From: Acanthosepion pharaonis
Lineage: Eukaryota; Mollusca; Cephalopoda; Sepiida; Sepiidae
Assembly (NCBI GenBank): GCA_903632075.3
Contig: CAHIKZ030005438.1
Span: 1,128,501 to 1,192,500, forward strand
Direction of reading: 5' to 3'
Length of the DNA: 64,000 nucleotides
The position numbers and the translations under genes are program-made. Each line of letters starts with the position of its first letter. Positions within the stretch are counted from its first letter, which is position 1. The notes under the pieces were generated by a model. That model made no database searches, was not told the origin of the DNA, and was given only the letters and a program-made list of their open reading frames with translations. This document shows positions 20,941 to 30,599 of the stretch, piece by piece.

Positions 20941-21830
20941 AATCAGCTTCATGACATTTTCTCACTATTACTTTGTTAAAAATCAACACAAAAAATCAAC
21001 CTAAGATCACATACAGTTTACATAGATAAAGCTCTTCGTAATGCGTGATCTCTCCTTGTGAGTACAATTTTTGTATTTCTTTAAGGCGTAGGCTACAAGA
21101 AATCCCTCCAATGAGGCTATCGAACCCTTTTCCAATCAATCCGAGGGCTCCAACTACAACTGAAATTATTGATGTCCTCATGTGCCACATTTTTGTGAAT
21201 TCCATTTCTAGATCCTTGTATTTTGATAGTTTTTTGAAAATCTTCAAAGATACATTACAATCTGCAGGGACTGCCATGACAATAAGAAAGTACATTCTGT
21301 TTTTTTGTTTTATTTTGTTTTTTGTTCGTTTGTTTGTTTGTTTTTGTTTTGTTTTTGTTGTGGTAGGATCCACCTAATTTACATAGTGGAGTACCGACCA
21401 TATAAATATGGTTGGTACCGGGAAGACGGGGGAGGAAGAAGAGATCCAATCCAGAGACTCTGCCCGACTGCGACTAAGTCAACCCATTCTACAGGAACGG
21501 TCTTCCCAAGAATATACCAAACTATCTGTAAATATTGTGTACACGTTCTTGTTTCAATACATTTTGTTTAAGTACAGTTTGTGATGTATTATTATTATTC
21601 CATGCTTTATTCAAGTTTCAACATTTTTGTTTTTTTTTGTTTTTTTTTTTATCCCGATGTCTGGGTGATTAGCTTTTATTGTTCTGTTTATTGCAAAGTC
21701 CCATAAAATTGTTCCAGGTCCTATTCTCCTAACCGGGTCTAGGTGGAGTTCATACCAGAGTTTCATGCACTTTCCTTCCCGTAAAAGTAACACATTTTCC
21801 AGTGCAGTATAATCATCATTATTATTTCAC
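20936..21830 (-). pseudogene. LINE-A 3' end, copy 6, split by a solo LTR
   Basis: 20936-21300 carries MAVPADCNVSLKIFKKLSKY, KDLEMEFTKMWHM, VVVGALGLIGKG; 21629-21830 carries the part just upstream (LLREGKCMKLWYELHLDP, PGTILWDFAINRTIKA). The two parts are the expected neighbours of one LINE. A 268-bp solo LTR (21356-21623) lies between them in the T-rich junction. This copy has no (ATT)n tail and abuts copy 5 directly. It reaches farther 5' than the others. Confidence 0.75.
21356..21623 (+). mobile_element. Solo LTR, family LTR-1, copy 1
   Basis: 268 bp from TGTTGTGGTAGG to CAAGTTTCAACA, with 5-bp inverted ends TGTTG/CAACA. Both flanks are T-rich (GTTTT before, TTTTT after), an imperfect 5-bp target duplication. 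A hairpin TACCGACCATATAAATATGG then TTGGTA near the 5' end, and a TTGTTTCAATACATTTTG region, look like U3/R features. No internal retroviral sequence adjoins, so recombination between two LTRs has removed it. It has a near-identical twin at 22514-22781. Confidence 0.8.
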
Positions 21831-22400
21831 TTGAATTAAATAACTAACAACAGAAATATAATAAAATAAAAATAAGTAAACTTATAGTAAAAACAATAAA
21901 TAATGTAAAAAAATGTTAGACCCTCTCCGACCCAAAAGCAAGCCCATCTACCAAAAGCCCTCATACAAAGATGGTTATCTAGCCCCATATATATTGTTGA
22001 TTTTATGCCCACGTCTATAAACGCTCTTGCCTCGATATAGAGCAGTCTTCAATCATAAATATAGCCATTATTAAACAAATTACAAACACACGTAGACAGC
22101 GCAAAAACACATATACACAAAAAAATATCTATTTACCTATCAATTCAATAAATCAGAAAACGTTCAAGAGACTTATTGAGCGATTCTAGCGGTTCATGTC
22201 AAAATGCACTTCATGGTTAGATGTTCGAAAAATAATATAAGCGTAGACAAACAAACTGATATGGATAAACAAAGAGAAATCGGTTTAAACAAGCAGATGA
22301 CAAATAATGAAGGAAGGGCGGAAATGCATTTCTAGGCGGAAATAAGCAATTATATTTTGACAGAAAGTTTCGAAGTTAAAAACAACATATTAGGAGTGAA
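21831..22400. other. No gene recognised
   Basis: AT-rich unassigned DNA between the LINE array and the GATA block. Confidence 0.45.
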
Positions 22401-22414
22401 AGATGAACAGTCTG

Positions 22415-22481
<67 letters not shown>

Positions 22482-22513
22482 GAACAGACTGCAATAGATA
22501 GATAAATAGATAG
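22415..22513 (+). repeat. Compound (GATA)n with ATGAACAGACTG spacer
   Basis: GATA units, then ATGAACAGACTGCAATAG, then further GATA. It is the left half of an array split by a solo LTR. Confidence 0.95.
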
Positions 22514-22781
22514 TGCTGAAACTTGAATAAAGCATGGAATAATAATAATACATCACACACTGTACTTAAACAAAATGTATTGAAACAAGAACGTGTACAC
22601 AATATTTACAGATAGTTTGGTATATTCTTGGGAAGACCGTTCCTGTAGAAAGGGTTGACTTAGTCGCAGTCGGGCAGAGTCTCTGGATTGGATCTCTTCT
22701 TCCTGCCCCGTCTTCCCGGTACCAACCATATTTATATGGTCGGTACTCCACTATGTAAATTAGGTGGATCGTACCACAACA
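22514..22781 (-). mobile_element. Solo LTR, family LTR-1, copy 2
   Basis: 268 bp, the same length as the copy at 21356 and in inverted orientation. By eye I count about five base differences, near 98 percent identity. Ends are TGTTG and CAGCA. The flanks are GATAG (22509-22513) and GATAG (22782-22786), a matching 5-bp duplication, though the host site is itself a GATA repeat. Either two independent recent insertions or an inverted duplication would explain the pair. Confidence 0.82.
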
Positions 22782-22805
22782 GATAGATAGATAATGAACA
22801 GACTG

Positions 22806-22846
<41 letters not shown>

Positions 22847-22857
22847 TGAAAAGACTG

Positions 22858-22896
<39 letters not shown>

Positions 22897-22906
22897 GAAC
22901 AGACTG

Positions 22907-22944
<38 letters not shown>

Positions 22945-22958
22945 TTATGAAAAGACTG

Positions 22959-23003
<45 letters not shown>
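22782..23003 (+). repeat. Compound (GATA)n with ATGAA(C/A)AGACTGA spacers
   Basis: Four blocks of GATA separated by ATGAACAGACTGA or ATGAAAAGACTGA. Continuation of the array at 22415. Confidence 0.95.
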
Positions 23004-23004
<1 letters not shown>

Positions 23005-23500
23005 GTTACTATGTGTTAAAGAATATTAGAAAAACTCACTATTAATGAGTGAGAAGAATAAAAGAACAAGAATTAAGAATATAGTAGATGACGAATGACA
23101 TTATATTTAATTTTTTTGAAAATCAATGTTTATTGAGAAACAAGAAGTCGGAAACGAATTCCACAAACGAGAAGGACAAGAAAAGAAAATGTTAGCATAG
23201 GACTTCTGATTATATCTTGCCTATTTCTACAGTAAAATAATGGGGCCTTGCTGCTCTTAAATTCATGTCTAAATACCTTAAAGGAAAGTTCATCAGAACA
23301 ATTACCTAGAAAGTATTAATAGAAAAGGCCAATGAAGCATCATTTCGAGAGGCCTGGTCAGAATTAAGATCATTGCAGATTCTTTTGGGGGTTTTTATCA
23401 AGAATCTCTAAATATATAGCAGGAGCACCAGACTAGATGTGGCAACAGTATTCAATGCCAAGACGGGAACAAGTATTATATAATCTTAACCAATACCACA
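23005..23500 (-). pseudogene. LINE-B RT C-terminal fragment, very degenerate
   Basis: On the minus strand, pieces such as GIEYCCHI, SGAPAIYLEILDKN, GNCSDELSFKVF, RHEFKSS and SRLWNSFPTSCF can be followed in shifting frames. They match the better copy at 30600-31460 in order. Many stops and frameshifts. No microsatellite tail was recognised. Confidence 0.6.
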
Positions 23501-23529
23501 ATTTCCATTTTTAAACGATATTTTTTTAT

Positions 23530-23785
23530 TTGTTTTTAATATAGTAGCTAAGAAATTGAGGCACCTTAAAGTACCCGTGCGGTGGCTAACAACATATACA
23601 AGACCTATGAGTTGACAATTTGACTCGTTTCAAGCTCAGAAGGGCATAAAAAGAAACAGGATCAACGTATAAACACGCCTGAAGCTGGTTTATTGAACAT
23701 TATATTTTGGACGTGTTTATTCGTCCGTCTCTAAAAAATGACACCTTTAGTAAAAACGTCCACACGTCTACACAGAAAAATTCCT
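23530..23785 (+). mobile_element. SINE-like direct repeat, copy 1
   Basis: About 250 bp, highly similar to 24030-24278. Shared text includes AAGTACCCGTGCGGTGGCTA, ACTCGTTTCAAGCTC, TGGTTTATTGAACATTATAT and TTTGGACGTGTTTATTCGTC. TGGCTAAC and CGTTTCAAGCTC are weak matches to pol III boxes A and B. Class uncertain. Confidence 0.5.
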
Positions 23786-24029
23786 ATCTTTAGTATCGCT
23801 GTCTACTCGAAAGCCACGCTTGAAGATTCTTGAAGCACGTCATAAGCAATACATTGGAGAAATTGGTTCAATATTATCCTGTATATAAGTTTACCAACTA
23901 CCAGAAGAAGAATACGTCTACAATGGCCATAAATATCTTTACTAAGCAGGAAGACTTTTGAAAATTATTACCATTAACCCTTCTCCGCCAATTATTTTGG
24001 GAAAAATGTTTCATTGTCAAACGATTTAT

Positions 24030-24278
24030 TTGTTTTTAATGTAGTAACTAAGGAATTGAGGTACCTTGAAGTACCCGTGCGGTGGCTAACTACCTCTACA
24101 AGACCTATGAGTTGACAATTTGACTCGTTTCAAGCTCAGAAGGGGATAAAAAGAATCAAGATCGATCATAAACACGCCTGAAGCTGGTTTATTGAACATT
24201 ATATTTTGGACGTGTTTATTCGTCTGTCTCTAAAAATGACACCTTTAGTAAAAACGTATACACGTCTACGCTGGGAAA
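24030..24278 (+). mobile_element. SINE-like direct repeat, copy 2
   Basis: Second copy, starting 500 bp after the first in the same orientation. Homology begins in TTTGTTTTTAAT.TAGTAACT and ends at ACACGTCTAC. The DNA between the copies (23786-24029) is not repeated. Confidence 0.5.
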
Positions 24279-24289
24279 GGGCTTAATGC

Positions 24290-24656
24290 CTGTCCTGGGT
24301 ATGACGATAAACTACATCCGACAGCAAGTTCTCTGACCGGAAGATCGGAAGTTTTCAGGAGGGTAGAACCACCTGTTAACTGCAGTTGTCCCCTAGTCTA
24401 CTCTAACCTGGTGTGGTAGTACCCGTTAGGGTCCCAAACATGGGCAAATAGTGAACCCCAAACAAATTTTTTTTTAATAAAATGACCAACAATACATTTT
24501 TATAGGAAAATAACAATCAATGTAACCCTAAAAAATATAAAAATACATTTCTATAATAAAATTACCAACAATACAGTTTATGATCTACAAACTATATGTC
24601 GAAAAAAAATTTACATTTACTAAATGTCGTTACCCTGAAAGTATAAAATTATGTAC
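24290..24656 (+). mobile_element. Dispersed repeat H, copy 3, left part
   Basis: TGTCCTGGGTATGACGATAA, CTACATCCGACAGCAAG, GTGGTAGTACCCGTTAGG, GGGCAAATAGTGAACCCC, then ACCAACAATACA minisatellite units. It is interrupted at 24657 by a solo LTR and resumes at 24888. Confidence 0.65.
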
Positions 24657-24887
24657 TCTTATGGTAAATTACCCACGCACGAATTGACTCACCCAGCTAT
24701 AAATAGGAGCAGGTACTGCCTTTTGAAGAGGGAAGTTTCCAGCAGTCAGCTCTGGCAGTCAGACCGAACATTCTTGCTGTAGCACTCTCGTTTGTATATG
24801 TTTGTATTACTGTTTTTCTGTTAATATATTTGTTTAATTCAATTCCTCTCTTGTGTCTTTATTTCTGGCCCTAACAAGGCCACAAGA
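24657..24887 (+). mobile_element. Solo LTR, family LTR-2, copy 1
   Basis: 231 bp with inverted ends TCTTATGG / CCACAAGA and a perfect 5-bp target duplication TGTAC (24652-24656 and 24888-24892). A TATA box (GCTATAAATAGG) lies near 24695, and a T-rich R/U5-like region ends in GGCCCTAACAAGGCCACAAG. The copy at 44800-45028 has the same layout with ends TGTTGTGG/CCACAACA, so the terminal TG/CA here has mutated. No internal sequence remains. Confidence 0.78.
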
Positions 24888-25160
24888 TGTACAAAATATC
24901 TTAAATTTTAACGCATGAAATTATTGAGATTTCGGCATTAAATAACCCATAGAGGTGTTGATGTGCCGCTAAACAAAACCAACCTACCTACAATACCAAT
25001 TTATAGTAAAATTACCAACATTACATATTTAAACAAAATGACCAACAATGCATTTTGTCTATAGTTGAATCCATAAAACTGTGTTCAAAATATTTAGGTT
25101 TCGGCATTAAAGAACCCATAGAGGTGTTGATATGCCGCTAAACAAAACCAACCAACCATT
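24888..25160 (+). mobile_element. Dispersed repeat H, copy 3, right part
   Basis: Contains two H 3' ends in tandem: TTTCGGCATTAAATAACCCA then GGTGTTGATGTGCCGCTAAA (24930-24978), and a second at 25100-25147. Between them lie CCAACA.TACAT units. Confidence 0.6.
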
Positions 25161-25985
25161 AATGGATCGCGCCAGTCATCAGGAATACATACTTTTTCTT
25201 AAGAATCTTATGAGAAAAGATGAAGACTTTTTACTAAGAGTTCTTTCTTTATGCTTCAGCAGCTCGGCGCATATTCTATGCCCACCACAACATTCAATTT
25301 TTATTACAGCTGCTTCTGTCTCTATCAAACGAGGAAAAAAACAGCCAGATCTTCTCTGCTACTGAGAAAATCGCCATCCTCAGTATAGAAGGACAATTCA
25401 ACAGCAAATATTCACGCCATACGTATATCCATAATGGATGGCTACTCTCATTTTCCGAATACACCCATCGGCTAGAGCGGCTCACCAACCCCTATTGCAG
25501 ACACCTGCTCAGACACATTTGTGTTTGTTCAAACTAACAGAGCCTACCTGTTGGTTTTATATTGTAACTATTTTACATTTTCTGGGGGAAAGCGCATGAT
25601 CTGTCATGCTCATCAGTTTGAACAAAGGCAAACCCTCGGTCACGATGACTTGCAACTTCATGCTAGTACAACTAAAAACGACTTCCGAACAGTCCTGTGA
25701 TGTGGTTTTCGGGCCCTTTCAGAAGTTACCGCATACTAGGACCCCTTCCCTGGGTGATATCAATAAGTCAGCTTTCTGATAAAATCGACTATCGTGTAAC
25801 AGCATGAGCTAATTGTACATCCCACAAAATGTTTAATATCTAAAAAAAAAAAGCACTAATTTCAGATTTTCAGCTAAAACGTTTAGCCATCTTGACACCA
25901 TTTGTCGTAAGAATCACTGAAAAACCCTTTCAGTTATTCATCTAGACAAAGAACTGCTTAAAATCGTTTTGTATCAGACTTACTA
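25161..25985. other. No gene recognised
   Basis: Unassigned sequence of moderate GC. TTTGTTCAAACTAACAGAG (25524) and CATCAGTTTGAACAAA (25610) form a weak inverted pair. Frames at 25132-25488 show no motif. Confidence 0.4.
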
Positions 25986-26195
25986 TGTCTTCCCAACTGA
26001 GTAACGGTGAGAGGAAAACGATCTTTCAATCTTTCAATAATGGGGTACCAACATTCATACTCTGGCTTCCATCTTCAAAATCCATTCAAGAACCATCAAG
26101 AGAACGGTGGATAAGTTTAAAAAAGAGGAGACAGTAGATAGGAAAACTCAATCAGGAGGTCACAACAACAAGAGGGATCATCATTTCAACTTAGA
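25986..26195 (+). pseudogene. Transposase N-terminal HTH fragment
   Basis: In the plus frames it reads MSSQLSNGERKTIFQSFNNG, then (after a frameshift near 26065) ASIFKIHSRTIKRTVDKF, KKEETVDRKTQSGG. This is the first DNA-binding helix-turn-helix of Tc1/mariner transposases followed by the basic linker that usually reads TG.V..R.. SGRP. No catalytic part is in the same orientation nearby. It stops at a (TA)n tract, beyond which a maT-like element lies in the opposite orientation, so it belongs to a different insertion. Confidence 0.55.
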
Positions 26196-26215
26196 GCTAA
26201 ATATATATATATATA

Positions 26216-26808
26216 TATTATACAGGGTGCGATGGATAAATTGCCGTCTAAATTACACAAAAATCCAAATAGTGTGCCCTACACATAATAATCAAGGTGT
26301 ATGCAGTCTGGGTTGTAAAGTGGGGTGATGTGGTCGCAGAAATTGTCTAACAGCCCTGACTAAGTTCTCTTGCTTGCGTTGCATGGTGCAGAGTCCTTTT
26401 GCCAGACTTAAGGTCTTCCAGCATCTACCCTCTTGAATCAGGACAGCACTGCCTCCTTAAGGCACTTGATGTAGGCTTCCGTGTGAGAAGACGAATGGAG
26501 GCATAACGTCACCATCGCTAGTGATCTCTCCAAACGCCAGGATGTCGACTGGATATGTCATACGACTGTTTCTGAATCCTCAGTACTGTTCTCAGGTTAA
26601 CACTCAAGCACTCTGAAATGTTCATATTGGAGATTTCGGTGCGAATGCCAAGCAGTACTGCCTGCCGTTTCCAAATTTCTGGCGAAGTGAATTGCGTCAC
26701 GGTGCTCTTTTCTTCACAGACGCTGTTGAAATGACCCGACTATACTGTGCAGTCAACAAAATCAGAAACAAACAACGTGCATGCGTGTCAGCAATTTACC
26801 CATCATAC
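26216..26808 (-). mobile_element. maT-like element, internally deleted copy
   Basis: About 590 bp bounded by imperfect terminal inverted repeats: left ACAGGGTGCGATGGATAAAT then TGCCGTC, right GCAATTTACCCATCATACCC. The minus strand keeps a transposase start MTQFTSPEIWKRQAVLLGIR and pieces of the HTH, a WQKDSAPCN-like block and a DYYV-like block, colinear with 12875-13560. The C-terminal third is deleted. The left TIR is the one found in the 91-bp array at 17131. Confidence 0.75.
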
Positions 26809-27030
26809 CCATATATATATATATATATATATTATTTTTAAATCCTCCTAATTATTTCCATCTGTACATCCTTGCTTGAAACCGCTTCTAATGCTCTGGG
26901 TGGAGCGGCATGGGCATAGTAGTTGTGGCTTGTGGGGGGCACAGTCCTATGGGTAAGGGAAACTCGGATGAATTCTACCACGGAATATGTGATCGAGCGG
27001 CGCTATATCGAGTCTAATTCGTTACGTCAT
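26809..27030. other. (TA)n and unassigned DNA
   Basis: TA tract at 26813-26832, then sequence I cannot assign. Confidence 0.45.
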
Positions 27031-27200
27031 CGTCACCGAGGCCCGTTGGCACAGTGGGTATAATGTTTGCTTGACAACCTAAGTGTCAGGATTTCAATTC
27101 TCGGTAGTGGATGCGCACTGCTGATGTGTCCCAAATATAGGACGAAACGGCTTTCTGCATTCTGTTGAAGTTTCTTCCAGACTCGATGAATTACTTAATT
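27031..27200 (+). mobile_element. tRNA-derived SINE (S2-like)
   Basis: Head GAGGCCCGTTGGCACAGTGG, then GTATAATGTTTGCTTGAC, box-B-like GGATTTCAATTCTC, then a body with AGGACGAAACGGCTTTCTGC. The A-box segment TTGGCACAGTGGGT and the CGAAACG motif recall S2. Damaged box B; probably inactive. Confidence 0.55.
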
Positions 27201-27244
27201 ATAATTATCTCAAATCCTCCTAATTTATATATATGTGTGTGTGT

Positions 27245-27445
27245 CGTGGACTCTCCCGTCGTTGATCGATGCGGGCTATTGATTTGATTTAATAGTGGTG
27301 GAGGTCTTGCGCAGAAGCAACCACACTTTTTGAAGAGCCGAATACAGAGACCTGTTTTACCGTGTGCTCCAAGGTCCCCAAACGACCCTACGCAGGTTTT
27401 GAATTTAGAGTTCTCCTTCTCCTATGCCAGTTGCCATCCAAGACT
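27245..27445 (-). mobile_element. SINE S3 body and 3' end
   Basis: The reverse complement runs from TGGATGGCAACTGGCATAGG through GGTCTCTGTATTCGGCTC and AAGTGTGG to CGACGGGAGAGTCCACG. Head missing. Confidence 0.7.
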
Positions 27446-27881
27446 CTGCTCCCTTCCTATAGTGTCTTTTTACGTCATCCGGTTTATTTTTCGCATTCCT
27501 AACTCAGTAAACTGGTCTCTTCAAAGGGAATCTTACTTCTACCGTTGGAACGACTTCTTAATTAACTAACTTCAAATTTACCAGCAATTTTACAAAACAA
27601 CGTTTTAATCGACTCAGGGGTCGGCCACCTTTTGCTAACTATTAGACGACTTAGGTTTTTAAAATCATTCAGTGTGCCAACAGCATACGTATTTTTATAC
27701 AAATCGAGGTCAATATACCTGTTCTACAATCTATTTTACATAGTAATATATAGTATATATACTTTAGTATATAATAAAATTGAAACAGCTAAATATCTTC
27801 TTTGCGTTGTAGTAGTTATTGGTTTGAACAGCATACCTATTTTCATACAAGTCAAGATCAATATACATGTTCTGCAATAGA
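27446..27881. other. No gene recognised
   Basis: AT-rich. The phrase ACAGCTAAATATCTTCTTTG then CGTTGTAGTAG at 27785 recurs at 29873, on the other side of the Tc1-like element. Confidence 0.5.
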
Positions 27882-27908
27882 CAGGGGTTGGACAAAATAA
27901 TTGGAACA
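27882..27908 (+). repeat. Left TIR of the Tc1-like element
   Basis: 27 bases, exact reverse complement of 29102-29128. Confidence 0.95.
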
Positions 27909-28065
27909 GTTGCAAAATCCACTCCTATATTTCAAAGACCTATTATATTAAGAACTTTAACTAAAACTTCATAATTGCAGGTTATATCTATTGTATATAC
28001 GTTTATTTATCTAATTTACTGTCTTTGTCTTATTTATTTTTAGAATTTAGTAAAATTTAAGACAA

Positions 28066-29076
28066 ATGCGTGACCTCTCCGACTTCGAAAAAGAGCAAAT
28101 TGTTGGAGCTCGCATAGCAGGAGCCTCAATCACTAAGGTTGCTGAACTCTTTTGTTTTTCAAGAGCTACCATATCAAGAACACTGATGCAATTCGAGAAA
28201 CAGGGCAAGACCTCTAACAACCGTAGCAATTCGGGCCTGACTCGCAAACTTATTGACAGGCACTGACGTGCATTGAAACGCAATGTGGCAAAGAATCATC
28301 GGATAAATGCGGCCAAAGTGACTGCTGAGTTGAATAACCATCTGAATAGTTCAGTTTCTACTAAAACTATTCACCGTGAGCTCCATAAGCTCCATATCAT
28401 GGAAGAGCCGCTGTGAGAAAACCTCTTCTCTCCACTCACAACATTCAAAAGAGGTTGAAGTGGTGCAGAAATCACAATGCCTGGTCTGCAGGCGAATGGA
28501 AGCAACTCATATTCTCTTTTCCCAACTTCAGGGCGAGTTTATGTGTGGAGGCAGCCCAAAGCGGCTTATAACCCTGACTGCCTTCTTCCAACAGTGAAAC
28601 ATGGAGGTGGATCAGTGATAGTTTGGGCCGCCATATCATGGAAATGTCTCAGTCCAATAGTTGTCCTGCATGGTAGAATCAACAGCAAAAATTACCTGAA
28701 CATTTTGGGAGATCATGTTCATCCAATGGCCAAGACTTTATTCCTTGATGGTGACTGCATCTTCCAAGACGATAATGCTCCAATACATACCACTCGAGTG
28801 GTTAAGAATTGGTATGAAGAGCATGAAAGTGATCTAGAACACATGAAGTGGCCTCCCCAATCTCATAATATCAATATTATTGAACATTTGTGGTGCATTT
28901 TGGAGCAACAAGTTAGGAGCCGCTATCCTCCACCGTCGTGTCGTAAAGAGCTGGAGAAGGTTTTAATGGAAGAATGAGTGAAAATTCCTCTGGATGAAGT
29001 TAGGAAGCTGTATGATTCCATTCCTAGATGTATTAAAACTGTCTGTGAGGCTAAAGGAGGACCAACCCCATATTAA
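28066..29076 (+). pseudogene. Tc1-like transposase, broken
   Basis: Starts MRDLSDFEKEQIVGARIAGA with an N-terminal HTH (ASITKVAELFCFSRATISRT). A TGA stop follows LIDRH (28264). The frame shifts by one base near 28395 after LHKLHI. A small deletion near 28505 removes the stretch holding the first catalytic Asp (family SDES) before SLFPTSGRVYVW. The second catalytic block FQDDNAPIHTTR (28762) and the Glu of NINIIEHLW (28882) are present, with 36 residues between Asp and Glu. SPDLN reads SHNIN. A further TGA replaces an expected Trp at 28975, and the C-terminus ends AKGGPTPY. The protein cannot be active, but the reading is unusually complete. Confidence 0.88.
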
Positions 29077-29101
29077 ATAATTTTTCTTTGAATTTAACAA
29101 G

Positions 29102-29128
29102 TGTTCCAATTATTTTGTCCAACCCCTG
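29102..29128 (-). repeat. Right TIR of the Tc1-like element
   Basis: 27 bases matching the left TIR; followed by TA at 29129-29130. Confidence 0.95.
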
Positions 29129-29130
29129 TA

Positions 29131-30060
29131 TTTTTTATAATGTACAGTGTATGTGTGTGTGTTTGTGCGTGTGTGTATCCAAGCAACACCTCCGCTCCCA
29201 CTGGTCTGATTTCAATGATCCATAGCTCAATCAAAAGCTCTAGAAAAGTGAGACGCAGGAAACGATTTTCGTTGAGTTCAGATTCAAGGTTGCCAGATTA
29301 GGCGAGACTAAATATATATATATTAATATATTATATTCTATAATACATGTTTTACTCAATTAGCTATTATATTTCTCTAACTCTTCAAATGTTGAATGTA
29401 TAACTAATTCTAATTTCTATGTTCACATCTTTACACTGTATTAATGTTATCTTATAAATAGTCCCCTGTTCTGTCATCCATGAAATAAAATAAATGTAAG
29501 AAAAATAAGGATCTACGTACATCAAATAGTCTTTAAATTAAGTGGCAGCAGAAGAATTATCGTTGAACTTTTAAAAGGTAAGCTTAAACATTAATTCAAT
29601 ACTTAAATGTAGCGATCAATTTTGAGTTCTTCTGTAGTTTATTGATGCCTATCACATCTACTCCTCGCTAGGTATTGCGATGATCGCCAAACCAAGAGCC
29701 CTCTACACGAGCCAGCTTAAATGCCGCCCTATCGGGTGGCATTTAAGGTAGTATTTTATATCGTAATATATATAATAATATGTAAACCACATTAATAGAA
29801 ATAAACTGTTTTTAAAAGTTTTTTTTAATTGTTTATTATTAATGGGAGTCCAACGAGTGAGCAATTTTGAAACAGTTAAATATCTTCTTTGCGTTGTAGT
29901 AGATATTGGTTCGGTCTTCGTGATGTCATTTGTGCCTGCGTGACACTGGAAATTGCTTGATGTGTCATGTGTGGCATGAGGGTTGCCAACCCCTGGTCTA
30001 GGCTATTGCTAAACATTATTCAAAATTTATTACTTCATATTTCGTTGTTCCAAATGAACA
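29131..30060. other. No gene recognised
   Basis: Short GT tract near 29150. GTTGCCAACCCCTGGTCTAG at 29982 and a mate GGGTCGGCCACCTTTTGC at 27619 are reminiscent of short element ends but were not pursued. Nothing else assigned. Confidence 0.4.
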
Positions 30061-30560
30061 ACCTTCGGAAGAGTACCTGATGTCGTAATTCGTTCTGTTT
30101 ATTTTAAACATTGAACACTCTGAACGTAGACGTTTACAGCTTCTTCAGGATCATGGCTCTCCATAATTTCCTGTCCATTGCAGCTCTTACAAAGCTTTGG
30201 CCTATTAACTCACCGGATTACATCGAGATCCTAGTCAGCTAGAACGATCTTCTATGGGCCGTGTCCCTTCAGAAGGCGAGCGATCATGGATCTCCACAAC
30301 TTCCTGTTAAGAATGTCATTCGTTCCTTTCTTCTGTCTCGTTTATTTTCAATATGCCCTGTAAGATAGCACGTAAACCACCAGAAATTAAAATTTTTATT
30401 TATTTAGTAATCTACCCTCTACATAGGATTAAAGTGTGGTATCTTTGCGCTCTTCCGAGCATTTAACTATAGTAACTCGCTATTTCTAACTGTGAGTGTT
30501 AAAATTGCTATGCCTTCTTTCCTCATTATGTCAAACGTCATCTGTCTTTTTCCGATTCTC
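30061..30560 (-). pseudogene. RTE-like LINE 3' coding remnant
   Basis: The minus strand carries weak blocks of the post-RT region (GNYGEP-like around TGGCTCTCCATAATTTCCTG, and a GKRQMTFDIMRK-like piece near 30530). It aligns in part with 32090-32200 and 33060-33310 (GTAATTCGTTCT.TTTATTTTA, ATGGCTCTCC). Very degenerate. Confidence 0.45.
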
Positions 30561-30599
30561 ATTAATTCGAATTTTAATTAAATATTGGCTCTGCAAAAA

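Larger units (their letters stand above)
27882..29128 (+). mobile_element. Tc1-like DNA transposon, full length, 1,247 bp
   Basis: The ends are perfect 27-bp inverted repeats (27882-27908 and 29102-29128), starting CAGGGGTTGGACAAAATAAT. A TA lies after the right end; the left flank reads GA, so one target base has changed. Inside is one transposase gene with several lesions. Length and TIR size fit an ordinary Tc1 element. The intact TIRs mean that it could in principle be moved by a related transposase supplied elsewhere. Confidence 0.92.

Noticed and set aside
25132..25488. Frames on both strands near 25.1-25.5 kb
   Set aside because: The plus frame starts inside the 3' end of repeat H; no motif in either.
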